From Pseudomonas frederiksbergensis (GTDB lineage: Bacteria; Pseudomonadota; Gammaproteobacteria; Pseudomonadales; Pseudomonadaceae): DNA of 64,000 nt. The DNA lies in assembly GCF_003732275.1 (NCBI RefSeq), contig NZ_MOBM01000039.1:799013-863012 (forward strand). The letters are read 5' to 3'. Each line of letters begins with the position of its first letter. The stretch's first letter is position 1. Below, one piece after another: positions 16,854 through 25,725 of the stretch. Made by a program: the position numbers and the translations under genes. The notes below the pieces were generated by a model. It worked only from the letters and a program-made list of their open reading frames with translations. It searched no databases and was not told where the DNA came from.

Positions 16854-19376
16854 TTAATGACCATTACCCGAATGCCCACCCGCATGGCCGGCGCCCTGCT
16901 CCGCACCTTTGTCGGTAGCGCCTTGCTTGCCGCCCTCGCCCTCATGGTTCTCGGCAGCTTTTTCCGCCTCGGCTTTGGCCTTCTCGGCCTCTTTGCCGAG
17001 TTGATCGACAGTCTGCACATTGCTTTTGCGCACCGTGTCGACAAAGCCCTGGAACGGCAGGTCAGTAATGCCTACCAGCCCGAAGTGGCCGTTCTCGCCA
17101 TCCAGCAGGCGACCCGTCACCGGTTGATCGAGGTACTGGAACCAATGCACTCCGACAATCGACGGCTCGCTCATCGCTTGTTTGAGGAAGTTGGCGTAGG
17201 CCGGGCCGCGGTCTTCTTCTTTCGCCAGTTGCGTCACGCCGCCCCAGAACGGGCCGCGATCCTTTGATCCGAAGTTGAATTCGGTGATCAGTACCGGTTT
17301 GTCCAGGCTGCGCAGTCTGGCGAAGTCGTAACCGTCCTGGGGTTGCAGGGTGTACATATTGAAGCTCAACACATCGCAGTATTGCGCGCAGGACTCGACG
17401 GCTTCCGGGGTACTGACGGCAAAACGGCCGCCCAATAACAACTGGTTCGGCGCATGCCATTTGAGCGAGTCAGAGACGGTTTTGAAGTAGGTGTCGGCGA
17501 ACACTTTCTGGAAGTATTTGAAGTCGGCTTCGATTTCCGGGTATTCGGCGCTCGGCTGCGGTGGCACGAAGCCCGGGTCTTCCATCAATTCCCAGGCCGG
17601 CAGATCAATGCCCCATGCCTTGGAAAGGCCCGCCTGGTTGCGGTACTTGTCACGCAGTTGTTTGAGGAAGGCACGTTTTGCCGGCACATCGGTGGTCATT
17701 TTCAAGGTGCCGTAGGCCAACGCATAACGGGCCTTTGGGTCATCGCCGGGACCGGCCCAGGCCAGTTCATTGTCGGCGAAGTAACCGATCAGCCACGGAT
17801 CGTCGCGATGGTCGCGGGCGGCGATGGCCACGGCGCGTTCGGTGGCCATGGCGAAACGCGGATCGAACGGGTCGGGCATGCCGCCCCACCAATCGGTGCC
17901 GGTGCTGATGCTGGCGTAATCGCCGACGATCGACAGCGGCAAGGTGTACGGCACACGGTCAGCATTGCCAAACACCGATGCGCTCCAGTTGCCGAGGGTG
18001 TTGAAGCCCCAGGCTTGCAAGCGATCGAGGGTATGGCTGGCCCAGCGTTGTTCGTCGAAAACCACTTTGCAGGGTTCGGCGGCCGTTTGCTCGGCCGCTT
18101 TTTCGACTGACGCTTCAACGGCGCCGGTCTTGGCCGCTTCGGCAACACCAGCCGCGGATTCGGTCGCCGCAGGAGCGGCTGATTGCTCAGCAGCCTTATC
18201 GGCCGTCGCCTCGACCGCATCGGCCTTGGCCGCTTCGGCGACACCGGCCTTGGTGTCGCTGCCCGGTGCGCAAGGTTTGCCATACAGACGCTGCAGGTTG
18301 GCGCCATAGAAATCGTACCAGCGCCCGGCGTTGTAGGCTCGGCCCTGATCGGCGCCATTGCCGCCACGGTTGTCGCCTTCGCCATAATAGCTGGCAAGAG
18401 GCTCATCGGGTTTGGGCAGGGACTCGAACATCCACTCTCGACCGGCGATGTAGGTCTGGTTGACGTTCGGGGTCACGCTGTTGACGCCCAGGGAATAGAA
18501 CGGATGCCCTTCCGGCGTCACCAGATACCAGCGGCCGTCACGCTTTTCAGTGCGGAAAAAGCCGCTGGCCTTGAACGCCGGGCCTTTGGTCCAGCCGCCG
18601 AACTTGTCCAGCGAGGCCTTCTCGCGCTCGGCCAGCCAGGTTTTCAGTTGTTGCTGTTCTTTGGCCGCGGCGGACTTCAGTTGCTCGTCGCTGCTGATTT
18701 TTTCCGGCCATTTGGCCCGGGTCGATTGACCGAAAGCATCCACCAGACCGCCATAAACGGCCTTGGTGACAGCCTCGCCGTCCTGCACGCCGAAGCGTTC
18801 GAGCAGGATGCTTTGGGCGACTTTCGGCTGATCCATCGACAAGGTCACCGACACCACCTGGCTGCGGTCCAGCTCACCGGCGCTGCTGGCCAGCAATACA
18901 CGCTGGCCTTCAAAGTCGAACGGCATCGGTGGGCCGGCTTTCATCCCCTGGCTCAGCGGCGAACTGGCGACCAAAGGCACCAGCAGGGTCTGCGCAGGGC
19001 CGGCCGGCAGATCGACACGGCTGACCAGGGTCTTGCCGTCGTTGCTCTGGATTTTCACGTACAGGGTCACGGCCCAGTTCATCGCACTCTGGATCCGCAG
19101 GCTCATGACGCCCGACTGCGACCAGTCCCAGGCACCGGTCTGCGGCGTCAGGCGCAAGGTCGGCTGGGCCACTGGGTTGAAGGTCACACGGCGCAGCACT
19201 TCGCCTTCGGCCGTTTGCTCCGCGTTCGATTGCGGCAGGCTGGCGTCCTGGGTCGCCACCTGAACCACGTCGGCGGGACGCACAAAGTTGAACAGCGTTT
19301 GCTGGCCGGCAGGGGCCGCCAGCAAAGGGGCTGCGAACATCAAGGCAAAAACAGCAGGCAACGAACGGCGAATCAT
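16854..19376 (-). CDS. Agarase-like secreted glycoside hydrolase
   Basis: An 840-residue protein with a Sec signal (cleavage near PLLA/APAG). An N-terminal carbohydrate-binding-like region (about 60-200) precedes a TIM-barrel hydrolase resembling beta-agarases of the GH50/GH42 type: GYFADNELAWAG (candidate acid/base Glu537) and PVLITEFNFGS (candidate nucleophile). Residues 370-436 are an Ala/Glu/Lys insertion between two cysteines (KPCAPG and EPCKVV) with a duplicated unit (AGVAEAAKADAVEA and AGVAEAAKTGAVEA). The tail from ~795 is Glu/Lys then Gly/His-rich. Real substrate unknown; many pseudomonads carry it without degrading agar. Single gene, downstream of dinG on the same strand. Confidence 0.78.
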   Translation of the reverse strand: MIRRSLPAVFALMFAAPLLAAPAGQQTLFNFVRPADVVQVATQDASLPQSNAEQTAEGEVLRRVTFNPVAQPTLRLTPQTGAWDWSQSGVMSLRIQSAMNWAVTLYVKIQSNDGKTLVSRVDLPAGPAQTLLVPLVASSPLSQGMKAGPPMPFDFEGQRVLLASSAGELDRSQVVSVTLSMDQPKVAQSILLERFGVQDGEAVTKAVYGGLVDAFGQSTRAKWPEKISSDEQLKSAAAKEQQQLKTWLAEREKASLDKFGGWTKGPAFKASGFFRTEKRDGRWYLVTPEGHPFYSLGVNSVTPNVNQTYIAGREWMFESLPKPDEPLASYYGEGDNRGGNGADQGRAYNAGRWYDFYGANLQRLYGKPCAPGSDTKAGVAEAAKADAVEATADKAAEQSAAPAATESAAGVAEAAKTGAVEASVEKAAEQTAAEPCKVVFDEQRWASHTLDRLQAWGFNTLGNWSASVFGNADRVPYTLPLSIVGDYASISTGTDWWGGMPDPFDPRFAMATERAVAIAARDHRDDPWLIGYFADNELAWAGPGDDPKARYALAYGTLKMTTDVPAKRAFLKQLRDKYRNQAGLSKAWGIDLPAWELMEDPGFVPPQPSAEYPEIEADFKYFQKVFADTYFKTVSDSLKWHAPNQLLLGGRFAVSTPEAVESCAQYCDVLSFNMYTLQPQDGYDFARLRSLDKPVLITEFNFGSKDRGPFWGGVTQLAKEEDRGPAYANFLKQAMSEPSIVGVHWFQYLDQPVTGRLLDGENGHFGLVGITDLPFQGFVDTVRKSNVQTVDQLGKEAEKAKAEAEKAAENHEGEGGKQGATDKGAEQGAGHAGGHSGNGH

Positions 19377-19472
19377 AGGAACGTGGATCTCCCAAGCGAC
19401 CATCAATGGGCCAGTGGAAAAGCGGTGGCAGTGAGGTAGACAACGCGGTGGGCCTATTTGCCCACCGGTGCA

Positions 19473-21617
19473 TCAGGAAATTTCACGACGGAATGGCGGC
19501 AATGAATTGAGAATAGCTTTGCCGTAGCGCTGCGTGACCAGACGACGGTCGAGCAAGGTGATGGTGCCGCGGTCTTCTTCGGTCCGCAGCAAGCGACCGC
19601 AGGCCTGGACCAGTTTCAGCGAGGCGTCCGGCACGGAGATTTCCATGAATGGATTGCCACCGCGGGCCTCGATCCATTCAGCCAGCGCCGCTTCGACCGG
19701 ATCGTCGGGCACCGAGAACGGAATCTTGGCGATCACCACGTGCTCGCAGTACGCACCGGGCAAATCCACGCCTTCGGCGAAACTCGCCAGGCCGAACAGC
19801 ACGCTCGAATCCCCGCCATCAACCCGCGCCTTGTGCTTGTTCAGGGTTTCCTGCTTCGACAGGTTGCCTTGAATGAACACTTGCTTGCGCCAGTCGCGAT
19901 CCAGTCCGTCGAACACGTCCTGCATCTGTTTGCGTGAGGAGAACAGCACCAGGGTGCCACGTGAACCTTCTACCAGTTGCGGCAGGTCGCGGATGATTGC
20001 CGCGGTGTGAGCCGGCGCGTCACGCGGGTCGGCTTTCAGGTCCGGCACCCGCAGCACGCCGGCGTCGGCGTGATGGAACGGGCTCGGGACCACCGCGGTG
20101 ACGGCGGTTTTAGGCAGGCCGGCACGCATGCGGAAGCGGTCGAAAGTGCCGAGAGCGGTCAGGGTCGCCGATGTCACCAGCGCCCCGTAGGCCACGTTCC
20201 ACAGGTTGCGCCGCAGCATGTCTGCCGCGAGGATCGGGCTGGCATTGACCTCGATGTCGAACAGCGAACCGCTTTCGGCCAGGGTCAGCCAGCGGGCCAT
20301 GGGCGGGTTGTCTTCCGGGTCTTCGACGGTGAAGGCGGTCCACAACTCCCAGTTGCCCGAAGAACGGGACAACAGGCTGCCGAACAGCGGATACCACTCT
20401 TCGGCCTGGTTGCTGGCGATGCCGATGTTGACCTCACCGTCCATGCCTTCCTTGAGCAGCTCGGTGAGCCGGGTGAACAGGTCGGTCAGGCGGGCAAAGC
20501 CCTTCTTCAGCTCGATGCCCATTTCGCGCATGTGCTCGGGAATCACCCCGCCGACGAAACGGTGACGTGGCCGCTCGCGACCTTCGACATCTTCGCCGGG
20601 CTTGAAGTCGGCGGCTTGCTCGCAGGCGCTGAACATGAACTGCTGCTGGGTCTTTATCTCCCGGGCCAGCTCCGGCACCTGCTCGATCAACTTGCCCAGA
20701 TCGCCCGGCAGCGGGTGCTGGGCCAGCAGTTTGGTGAGGTTCTTGGCGGTGGTTTCCAGCCAGTCGGCGGTGGAGCGCAGACGCGTGTAGTGGGCGAAGT
20801 GACCGATAGCCTTGTCCGGCAGGTGATGACCTTCGTCGAACACGTAGATGGTGTCCCGCGGATCGGGCAGAACCGCGCCGCCGCCCAGGGCCAGGTCGGC
20901 CAGGACCATGTCGTGGTTGGTAACAATCACGTCGACTTTGCCCATGCCTTCGCGGGCCTTGTAGAAGGCGCACTGGCCGAAGTTCGGGCAATGACGGTTG
21001 GTGCACTGGCTGTGATCGGTGGTCAGGCGCGCCCAGTCGGCGTCTTCCAGCGCCGTCGACCAACTGTCGCGGTCGCCGTCCCACTTATTGCCGGCGAGCT
21101 TCTCGATCATGCTGGTGAACAGCTTCTGGCTGGCCTCATCGACCTCGATCTTGAAACCTTCTTCTTCGAACAGCTGCGCGGTGGCAGTCTGCGCATGACC
21201 TTCCTGGAGCAACATGTCGAGTTTGGACAGGCACATGTAGCGCCCGCGGCCCTTGGCCAGGGCGAAGCTGAAATTCAGCCCGCTGTTGCGCATCAGGTCG
21301 GGCAAATCCTTGTAGACGATCTGCTCTTGCAGGGCCACGGTGGCCGTGGCGATCACCAGACGCTTGCCGGCGGCCTTCGCGGTGGGGATGGCCGCCAGGC
21401 TGTAGGCCACGGTTTTGCCGGTACCGGTGCCGGCTTCCACCGCGACAATCGCGGGGTCGCCACTGCGCCGGCCTTCGTCGTCGGTGTCGATGGCACCGAG
21501 GACCTTGGCAATTTCGGCGATCATCAGGCGTTGGCCGTAGCGTGGCTTGAGGCTCTTGGCTTCGAGAAAACGCGAGTAGGCGCCCTGGATCGTGGTTTTG
21601 AGTTCGGTGCTGATCAT
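19473..21617 (-). CDS. dinG: ATP-dependent DNA helicase DinG
   Basis: A 714-residue superfamily 2 XPD-like helicase of normal DinG length. Walker A is in VEAGTGTGKTVAYSL, the iron-sulfur cysteines in CTNRHCPNFGQCAFYKAREG plus an upstream cysteine in YMCLSKLD, and the DEAH-type box in VFDEGHHLP. C-terminal motifs GLASFAEGVDLPG and QACGRLLR are present. DinG unwinds 5'-3' and removes R-loops and other structures. No clear LexA box was seen in the short gap before it. Confidence 0.96.
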   Translation of the reverse strand: MISTELKTTIQGAYSRFLEAKSLKPRYGQRLMIAEIAKVLGAIDTDDEGRRSGDPAIVAVEAGTGTGKTVAYSLAAIPTAKAAGKRLVIATATVALQEQIVYKDLPDLMRNSGLNFSFALAKGRGRYMCLSKLDMLLQEGHAQTATAQLFEEEGFKIEVDEASQKLFTSMIEKLAGNKWDGDRDSWSTALEDADWARLTTDHSQCTNRHCPNFGQCAFYKAREGMGKVDVIVTNHDMVLADLALGGGAVLPDPRDTIYVFDEGHHLPDKAIGHFAHYTRLRSTADWLETTAKNLTKLLAQHPLPGDLGKLIEQVPELAREIKTQQQFMFSACEQAADFKPGEDVEGRERPRHRFVGGVIPEHMREMGIELKKGFARLTDLFTRLTELLKEGMDGEVNIGIASNQAEEWYPLFGSLLSRSSGNWELWTAFTVEDPEDNPPMARWLTLAESGSLFDIEVNASPILAADMLRRNLWNVAYGALVTSATLTALGTFDRFRMRAGLPKTAVTAVVPSPFHHADAGVLRVPDLKADPRDAPAHTAAIIRDLPQLVEGSRGTLVLFSSRKQMQDVFDGLDRDWRKQVFIQGNLSKQETLNKHKARVDGGDSSVLFGLASFAEGVDLPGAYCEHVVIAKIPFSVPDDPVEAALAEWIEARGGNPFMEISVPDASLKLVQACGRLLRTEEDRGTITLLDRRLVTQRYGKAILNSLPPFRREIS

Positions 21618-21716
21618 GGATTGTCGGGCGCAAAAAATGCTGGATAAATTTTCAGTGGTTCGGATCGGCCGCTATCATACCCCGCTAATCAATCCCGCGC
21701 AGAACGGAGTACCTCA

Positions 21717-22181
21717 ATGACACCTTTTGGCATCGTTTATACCCTGCATGTCCTGGCCGCCCTGGTGTGGGTCGGCGGCATGTTTTTCGCCTGGATGGTC
21801 CTGCGCCCCGCGGCGATGAAGGCGCTGGAAGGCCCTGCCCGGTTGAAGCTGTGGGTAGAAGTGTTTCAAGGTTTTTTCCGCTGGGTCTGGATCGCGGTGG
21901 TGCTTTTGCCGATCAGCGGCGTGGGCATGATTCATCTGCAGTTCACCGGATTTGAAGCCGCGCCGCGGTATGTGCAGGTGATGATGGGATTGTATGTGGT
22001 GATGACGGCGCTGTTTATCCGGATTCAGGCGTTGTTGCTGCCGGAACTGCGCACGGCGGTGGCGGCTCAGGACTGGCCGACGGGCGCAGCGGTGCTGGGT
22101 AGGATTCGTCGGTTGGTGGGGATTAACCTGATGGTGGGGTTGGCGCTGGTGGCGATTGCTGCGGCTCGGCCGATGTTCTGA
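21717..22181 (+). CDS. CopD-like four-helix membrane protein
   Basis: A 154-residue integral membrane protein with about four helices. Conserved CopD/HemJ-like features include the His in YTLHVLAALVWVGGMFFAWMV and a second region SGVGMIHLQFTG. Relatives are proposed to bind heme or copper in the membrane, but the function of this short form is unproven. CGGAG precedes the ATG by about eight bases. It is divergent from dinG and stands alone. Confidence 0.8.
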   Translation: MTPFGIVYTLHVLAALVWVGGMFFAWMVLRPAAMKALEGPARLKLWVEVFQGFFRWVWIAVVLLPISGVGMIHLQFTGFEAAPRYVQVMMGLYVVMTALFIRIQALLLPELRTAVAAQDWPTGAAVLGRIRRLVGINLMVGLALVAIAAARPMF

Positions 22182-22196
22182 GGAAGATGTAGTCTC

Positions 22197-22328
22197 TGTG
22201 GCGAGGGAGCTTGCTCCCGCTCGGCTGCGCAGCAGTCGCAAATCAATCACTGCGCACGTTCCGAAAGAACAAGATCGCCGGATTTGGGGCCGCTTCGCGA
22301 CCCAGCGGGAGCAAGCTCCCTCGCCACA
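22197..22328. repeat. REPIN, family C
   Basis: TGTGGCGAGGGAGCTTGCTC at the left and its inverse at the right, with a longer centre than the copy at 16748. Confidence 0.85.
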
Positions 22329-22344
22329 GAGTTGTTGCCGGTTC

Positions 22345-23103
22345 TTACAACCGCTGAATGCTCACCGAACCCGCCACCCCCGCAGGCCCTGCCTGGCCAT
22401 CGGCACCGGGACGACCGCTCTTGCCGCCATCGGCTTTATAGACGATGCAGCCCTTGGCCTTGCCGCCCGATCCAGGTTTACCCCCCGGCCCTGCCGCGCC
22501 ACCCACCCCGCCTGCAACCTCGACCTTGATCTGCTCCGTCGGGTAATCACGTGGCACTTCCAGCCGAACCAGCGCCCCAGGCGCGCCCGGCTGGCCATCG
22601 CTGCCATCGCTGCCATCAGCGCCGCGTCCGGCCTGGCCCCAGGTGCAACCCGGTGCTTGACCGTTGGCCCCATCAAGGCCGACAAACCCGGGAGCACCCG
22701 CGCCACCGCGAGCGTCTACCGACAATTGCGGCGCGTTCAACGCTTTGATCTGCAAATCCAGATTGCGTCCGGAGCGGGCGGCCTTGAGGTATGTCCCCGG
22801 CGCGCCCCGTGCAGTGATCTGGCTACCTTCTGCCAACTCGGCACGGCTGACCTTCAACGCCAGAGCTTGTTCGCTCGGCACAATGGCGATCCGCGCGTCA
22901 CGTCCCAGGTGCAGCTCGCCGACCGTCACTTCGGTCACGTTCGAGGGAATGAGCAAAGTGCCGTAATCGGCCACTTCCAGCCGTTCCAGTTGCAAGGTAC
23001 TGGCCGTGTTGGGCAAGCGCATCAGCGAGTTGGTTTCGACGCTCACCACCTGCGCGCAGGCCAATGGGCTGATAAGTGCAGCGAGCAGACAGAGTTTACG
23101 CAT
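22345..23103 (-). CDS. Collagen-like exported protein
   Basis: A 252-residue protein with a Sec signal (MRKLCLLAALISPLACAQ), a beta-rich first half and a Gly-rich second half in which Gly-X-Y triplets recur: GAPGFVGLDGANGQ, GRGADGSDGSDGQPGAPGA, GGKPGSGGKAKG and GRPGADGQAGPAGVAG. Two cysteines lie among the triplets (APGCTWG, KGCIVY). The short, interrupted triplet runs suggest a collagen-like or glycine-rich loop domain rather than a long triple helix. The start overlaps the end of the DUF1145 gene by eight bases, so the two form an operon. Function unknown. Confidence 0.8.
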   Translation of the reverse strand: MRKLCLLAALISPLACAQVVSVETNSLMRLPNTASTLQLERLEVADYGTLLIPSNVTEVTVGELHLGRDARIAIVPSEQALALKVSRAELAEGSQITARGAPGTYLKAARSGRNLDLQIKALNAPQLSVDARGGAGAPGFVGLDGANGQAPGCTWGQAGRGADGSDGSDGQPGAPGALVRLEVPRDYPTEQIKVEVAGGVGGAAGPGGKPGSGGKAKGCIVYKADGGKSGRPGADGQAGPAGVAGSVSIQRL

Positions 23104-23374
23104 GGGAGGCCTTCGAAGCGGCCGGGGCCGGAATGGTTTGCAGGTGGAAAACGCCGAAAAAGACGATCTTCAGACGATCACGCCAAGGGTGGGCTCGACC
23201 TTTGAGGCTGCGGTTGCAAAACACCAGCTCCAGAAGATGGAGCCCTGCCAACACGCTGCCCGCCAGATTGACCAACAGGTGCAGCGGATGAACAAACGGT
23301 ATGAGCAGGTTGACGAGCGCCACCAGCCAGAACAGCAGGGTCAACAACTTCCCCAGCCCCCAAAACACCTTCAT
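23096..23374 (-). CDS. DUF1145 small membrane protein
   Basis: A 92-residue protein with two or three hydrophobic helices (LLTLLFWLVALVNLLIPFV and LHLLVNLAGSVLAGLHLLELVF) and a basic C-terminal segment (HPWRDRLKIVFFGVFHLQTI), matching the DUF1145 family of proteobacterial membrane proteins. It is the first gene of a two-gene operon with the collagen-like protein and overlaps it. Function unknown. Confidence 0.82.
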   Translation of the reverse strand: MKVFWGLGKLLTLLFWLVALVNLLIPFVHPLHLLVNLAGSVLAGLHLLELVFCNRSLKGRAHPWRDRLKIVFFGVFHLQTIPAPAASKASHA

Positions 23375-23522
23375 ACGCGCCCCCGTTGAGAATTATTCTT
23401 TGCGCGCACAGTAACGGCTTACGCGCGGGATAAGCCAGAGGCCAACAAAAAATTCTTCCAGAAGGTCGCCACTTGGCCGCCGAAACAACCTGAATGGTCG
23501 TCCGACGGCTCTATCACACGGC

Positions 23523-24236
23523 TCAGCGATTGATGTGCAATTCCACGCGACGGTTTTGCGCCCGCCCTTCTTCCGTGTCGTTATCGGCCACCGGCTGGCT
23601 TTCGCCCCGGCCTTCGCTAGTGAGTTTGTTCGGCGCCAGCCCTTGACTCAACAGGTAGGCCGCCACGCTGCTGGCACGCCGTTCCGACAGTTTCTGGTTA
23701 TAGGCATCCGACCCCTGGCTGTCGGTATGACCGACGACTTTGACGCTCACCACATCGGCGCTCTGCAACTTGGCCATCAGCGAATCCAGCTGACTGCGCG
23801 CTTCGGGCATCAGCTCGGATTGGTTGTAAGCGAACAGCACGTTACCGTTCAGGGTGATGACTTCGGATACCGGAGGTTCAACAGGTTTCACGCTGGCCGG
23901 GTATTGCGGCAGCGGGCAACCGTGATGTTCGACAGGCGTATCGGCGGGTGTATCGGGGCAGCGATCACGTCGATCGAAGACGCCATCATCATCTTCATCG
24001 CCATCCTGGGCGTAGCAGATCAGGCCACCGGTCAAGATCCCGAGCGCCGCTCCACCCGCTGCCCAGCCACCGCTTTCAATTGCGCCCAAACCGCCGCCGA
24101 CCAGTCCGCCTATGACGCTGCAGATCGGCCAGGTACGTTGATTGAGGGGGGCGGTGCCATCGCTGTGAGTCGCACAACCGGTCAGAAGACTGCCAAGCAA
24201 CAGAACCGGCAAGACGGTCCTTGTGAGAACGCTCAT
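23523..24236 (-). CDS. OmpA-family lipoprotein (second of a tandem pair)
   Basis: A 237-residue lipoprotein: signal with lipobox LLTGC, a glycine-rich hydrophobic segment (IGGLVGGGLGAIESGGWAAG), a calcium-type acidic repeat (DGDEDDDGVFDRRDRCPDTP) and a C-terminal OmpA peptidoglycan-binding domain (KVVGHTDSQGSDAYNQKLSE, AQNRRVELHINR). It is a paralogue of the next gene upstream, with the same architecture and closely similar sequence. The AGGAG ribosome site sits inside a strong hairpin (see 24245-24290). Confidence 0.9.
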   Translation of the reverse strand: MSVLTRTVLPVLLLGSLLTGCATHSDGTAPLNQRTWPICSVIGGLVGGGLGAIESGGWAAGGAALGILTGGLICYAQDGDEDDDGVFDRRDRCPDTPADTPVEHHGCPLPQYPASVKPVEPPVSEVITLNGNVLFAYNQSELMPEARSQLDSLMAKLQSADVVSVKVVGHTDSQGSDAYNQKLSERRASSVAAYLLSQGLAPNKLTSEGRGESQPVADNDTEEGRAQNRRVELHINR

Positions 24237-24244
24237 TGTGAATG

Positions 24245-24290
24245 CTCCTGTGTCACCGGCCCATACCGGTCACACAGGAGTAAAGACCCG
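24245..24290 (-). promoter_or_regulatory. Hairpin leader covering the ribosome site of the downstream ompA-like gene
   Basis: CTCCTGTGT-C-ACCGG and CCGGT-C-ACACAGGAG form a nearly perfect 15-base stem at 24245-24280. On the minus strand the right arm carries the AGGAG that serves the ATG at 24236. Just upstream is GGGTCTTTACTCC, which the paralogue at 25022 also has. The arrangement could hide the ribosome site. Confidence 0.5.
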
Positions 24291-24326
24291 CATCCGCGAC
24301 TGTACAAGCCGCGGAGTACAAGGGAT

Positions 24327-25022
24327 CTAGCGGTTGATTTTGATTTCCGTGCGACGGTTCAACGCACGGCCGTCAGCGGTTTTGTTATCGGCCACCGGCT
24401 GGCTTTCACCGGCACCGGTCACAGTCACGAAACTGCTGCGTGGCACGCCTTGGGAAATCAGGTATTCCACCACCGAATGGGCGCGTCTATCCGACAGTTT
24501 CTGGTTGTAGGCATCGCTGCCGACACTATCGGTATGACCGGTCACGGTCAGTTGGGTGCTGGAGGACTCCTGTTTCAGGCGCGTGGCAATGGTGTTGAGT
24601 ACGTCTTTATCGGCAGGGGTGAGCTTGGCCGAGTCGAACTGGAAGTGCACATCACGGATAACGATGACTTCTTCCTTGACCACCGCCGTTTCCTCAACCA
24701 CCGGCGCAGGCGCTGGTGGAGGGCAGCCGTCGGCATCGACCCGCACGCCTTTAGGTGTACCCGGGCACTTGTCGCGGCTGTCCAGCACACCATCGCCGTC
24801 TTCGTCGCCATCGCCATGCACCCAGCACCAGGCTGCTGCCGTGCCGCCGACCAGCAGCGCACCATACCCCGCCCATGCCGAGCTCTCGGTCGCGCCGAGC
24901 CCTGCACCGACGACACCACCGACCGCCGCACAGGTCGGCCAGTCGGTTTTCTGCAAACCTGCGCAACCAGTCAACACACTGGTTAGCAGAACCAAGGGTA
25001 ATGCTGTCCGAATTATGCTCAT
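24327..25022 (-). CDS. OmpA-family lipoprotein (first of a tandem pair)
   Basis: A 231-residue lipoprotein with lipobox LTGCAG, glycine-rich segment (GVVGAGLGATESSAWAGYG), acidic calcium-type repeat (DGDEDGDGVLDSRDKCPGTP) and C-terminal OmpA domain (TVTGHTDSVGSDAYNQKLSD, LNRRTEIKINR). It arose by duplication with the gene at 23523. AGGAG lies nine bases before the ATG. Each gene has its own leader, so they may be expressed separately. Confidence 0.9.
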   Translation of the reverse strand: MSIIRTALPLVLLTSVLTGCAGLQKTDWPTCAAVGGVVGAGLGATESSAWAGYGALLVGGTAAAWCWVHGDGDEDGDGVLDSRDKCPGTPKGVRVDADGCPPPAPAPVVEETAVVKEEVIVIRDVHFQFDSAKLTPADKDVLNTIATRLKQESSSTQLTVTGHTDSVGSDAYNQKLSDRRAHSVVEYLISQGVPRSSFVTVTGAGESQPVADNKTADGRALNRRTEIKINR

Positions 25023-25041
25023 CTAGTTCTTCTCCTGAGGG

Positions 25042-25077
25042 ATCGGCTTAAAACCGATTCTAGGGAGTAAAGACCCG
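25042..25077 (-). promoter_or_regulatory. Leader motif shared with the tandem ompA-like paralogue
   Basis: On the minus strand, CGGGTCTTTACTCC is followed by a small hairpin (AATCGG / CCGATT) and then the AGGAG ribosome site. ACTCC is complementary to GGAG. The 14-base motif is identical in the leader of the gene at 24236. Confidence 0.45.
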
Positions 25078-25223
25078 TCTTTTAATCTCCGCCAGCAATA
25101 GGCCATTGCTGTTTTGCCCCATGTTCACTGAAGATCGGCGCTTTTTGGCAATACCCGCAAGACAGGACACTAGGCCCGGACGTTGGGGCAGGCTAGTCTT
25201 GGCGTTCTGATTGAGGATCTTCG

Positions 25224-25721
25224 ATGATTGCAGGTATCTCTTCGCGCACGCCCCAACAGGCGTTGGCCGCTTTGCTTGATCGTTATGCCCCGGCACGTCT
25301 GTTGCTGATTGGCGCCAGCGAATTCCCCGCGCTTGAGGCATTCAAGCTCGCCCACCCGGACAACATCGTCGCCTTTGCGGCGCCCGGGCCACTGCCGGCC
25401 GAGCTGGCGGCGCAGCGGTTTGACCTGGCGCTGGTGGTCGATTGCCTCGAGCACTTGCCCAAGCGCGACGGCCTGAATCTGCTTGGCGGAATACGCAACC
25501 TCAATGCCAGTCGCATTGCGGTGCTGGCCGACTTGCCGGCATGCGGTTGGCAAGAGACGGATTTTTTCTCCCTGGCGCTGCAAGCCAGCGAACGCTTCCA
25601 GCGCGACGATCAAGTGCTGACCCTGTTCACCTACGATCTGCTTGACTATAAACAGGTGCCCGACTGGCTGAACTCACGCTTCTGGGCCAATCCGGAAAAC
25701 TTCGGGAAATATTGGTGGTAA
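25224..25721 (+). CDS. DUF6231 family protein
   Basis: A 165-residue protein with a Rossmann-like pattern (LLLIGASEFPAL, FDLALVVDCLEHLP, RIAVLADLPACGW) and an aromatic end (WLNSRFWANPENFGKYWW). It resembles a truncated methyltransferase fold without a clear glycine-rich SAM loop. It is the conserved Pseudomonas family now called DUF6231. It sits four bases before the ychJ-like gene and is probably co-transcribed with it. Function unknown. Confidence 0.78.
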   Translation: MIAGISSRTPQQALAALLDRYAPARLLLIGASEFPALEAFKLAHPDNIVAFAAPGPLPAELAAQRFDLALVVDCLEHLPKRDGLNLLGGIRNLNASRIAVLADLPACGWQETDFFSLALQASERFQRDDQVLTLFTYDLLDYKQVPDWLNSRFWANPENFGKYWW

Positions 25722-25725
25722 CGCA

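Noticed and set aside
19977..21647. 556-codon plus-strand frame opposite dinG
   Set aside because: Shadow of dinG with no motif; composition is the antisense pattern of a helicase gene.
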